From Chthoniobacteraceae bacterium (GTDB lineage: Bacteria > Verrucomicrobiota > Verrucomicrobiia > Chthoniobacterales > Chthoniobacteraceae), in contig CANJZW010000033.1 of assembly GCA_947479475.1 (NCBI GenBank), positions 1 to 43,824 of the forward strand: a stretch of DNA of 43,824 nucleotides, given 5' to 3'. Position 1 is the stretch's first letter. Each line of letters begins with the position of its first letter. The notes below the pieces were generated by a model, which worked only from the letters and a program-made list of their open reading frames with translations, did no database searches and had not been told where the DNA came from. Positions 43,577 through 43,824 of the stretch are shown piece by piece. The position numbers and the translations under genes are program-made.

Positions 43577-43761
43577 GCAAAGCAGAAGAGGAATTTAAGT
43601 AGTTAAGTTATTGCCTTAAGTGCATGTGATTTATTGCGCCTTCTGCGTGTAGCGCGAAGTGTTGATTTAGCTCCGGGCGCCAATCGTTCTTCCTAGCTTT
43701 TAGTTTTTTATGCATAGAGTCCTGGCGTCGAGCCTTGTCAGTTGGGTTTAGTCTGAGTTGA

Positions 43762-43824
43762 ATGTCTCTCGTCTTCGGTGGCTTACCTCACATGCCCGAG
43801 GAGGTGCGTGAATTGTCTCGCAAA
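43762..43824 (+). CDS. Possible 5' end of a gene cut by the window edge
   Basis: An ATG at 43762 opens 21 codons (MSLVFGGLPHMPEEVRELSRK) that run to the last base without a stop. It would be divergent from the TPS operon. It is too short to recognise and has no ribosome binding site, though few genes here have one. Confidence 0.2.
   Translation, partial: MSLVFGGLPHMPEEVRELSRK

Larger units (their letters stand above)
43459..43824. other. AT-richer region upstream of the TPS operon
   Basis: No confident gene. It contains the candidate promoter and three copies of TTAAGT (43595, 43603, 43616). The central one forms an inverted repeat TTAAG-TTATTGC-CTTAA (43603-43619) that could be a regulator site. 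Its base composition is clearly lower in GC than the flanking genes. Confidence 0.5.

Noticed and set aside
1..43824. tRNA or rRNA genes
   Set aside because: No cloverleaf-like T-loop or rRNA-conserved sequence was noticed in any intergenic gap; a covariance-model search was not possible.

Overview
The window is a GC-rich bacterial chromosome segment, most likely from a member of the Verrucomicrobiota. The strongest clue is a five-gene operon (34957 down to 27642) coding for a small secreted protein, a PilM-like protein, a PilO-like membrane protein, an EF-hand-bearing membrane protein and a secretin. It has the composition and order of the Akkermansia muciniphila pilus-like locus Amuc_1098-1102. 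The large secreted quinoprotein with TIM-barrel and LamG modules also fits that phylum. Genus and species cannot be read from the sequence.

Layout, left to right. 1-1064: a decayed RAYT/IS200-like transposase preceded by a 62-bp element that recurs at 4383. 1065-4145 (minus): ACT-domain protein, a small secreted protein with an AAPVPQ repeat, and guaB. 4146-4600: repeat-rich intergenic DNA with at best one small ORF. 4601-8296 (minus): a 1231-residue secreted fusion of a sugar-isomerase-like TIM barrel, a LamG-like domain and a PQQ/cytochrome c dehydrogenase. 8592-9785 (minus): alpha-oxoamine synthase. 9884-13165 (minus): a TCA-cycle operon sucC-sucD-gltA ending in a clear intrinsic terminator. 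13456-23803 (minus): nusA-infB-rbfA-nrnA-truB-ribF followed by E1alpha-E1beta-E2 of a 2-oxoacid dehydrogenase. 24170-34957 (minus): the pilus-like operon running into coaE-rho-rnd. 35029-35997 (minus): UDP-glucuronate decarboxylase family. 36148-38325: a divergent pair, MidA-family protein (minus) and a tRNA dihydrouridine synthase (plus). 38488-43458 (minus): a two-partner secretion pair, FHA-type exoprotein then its FhaC/ShlB-type transporter. The last 366 bases are AT-richer regulatory DNA, with perhaps the first 21 codons of a plus-strand gene.

Three observations stand out. First, three good intrinsic terminators (stem plus T-run) lie in the gap immediately before a start codon on the same strand (alpha-oxoamine synthase, nusA, rbfA). 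There is hardly room for a promoter between the terminator and the start, so read-through control is plausible, and two of the three are in the nusA-infB-rbfA cluster itself. Second, almost none of the genes has a recognisable Shine-Dalgarno sequence. Third, four tandem arrays sit within 27 kb, two of them as in-frame peptide repeats, one inside the N-terminus of Rho.

All product names come from reading translated motifs. No database search was possible.
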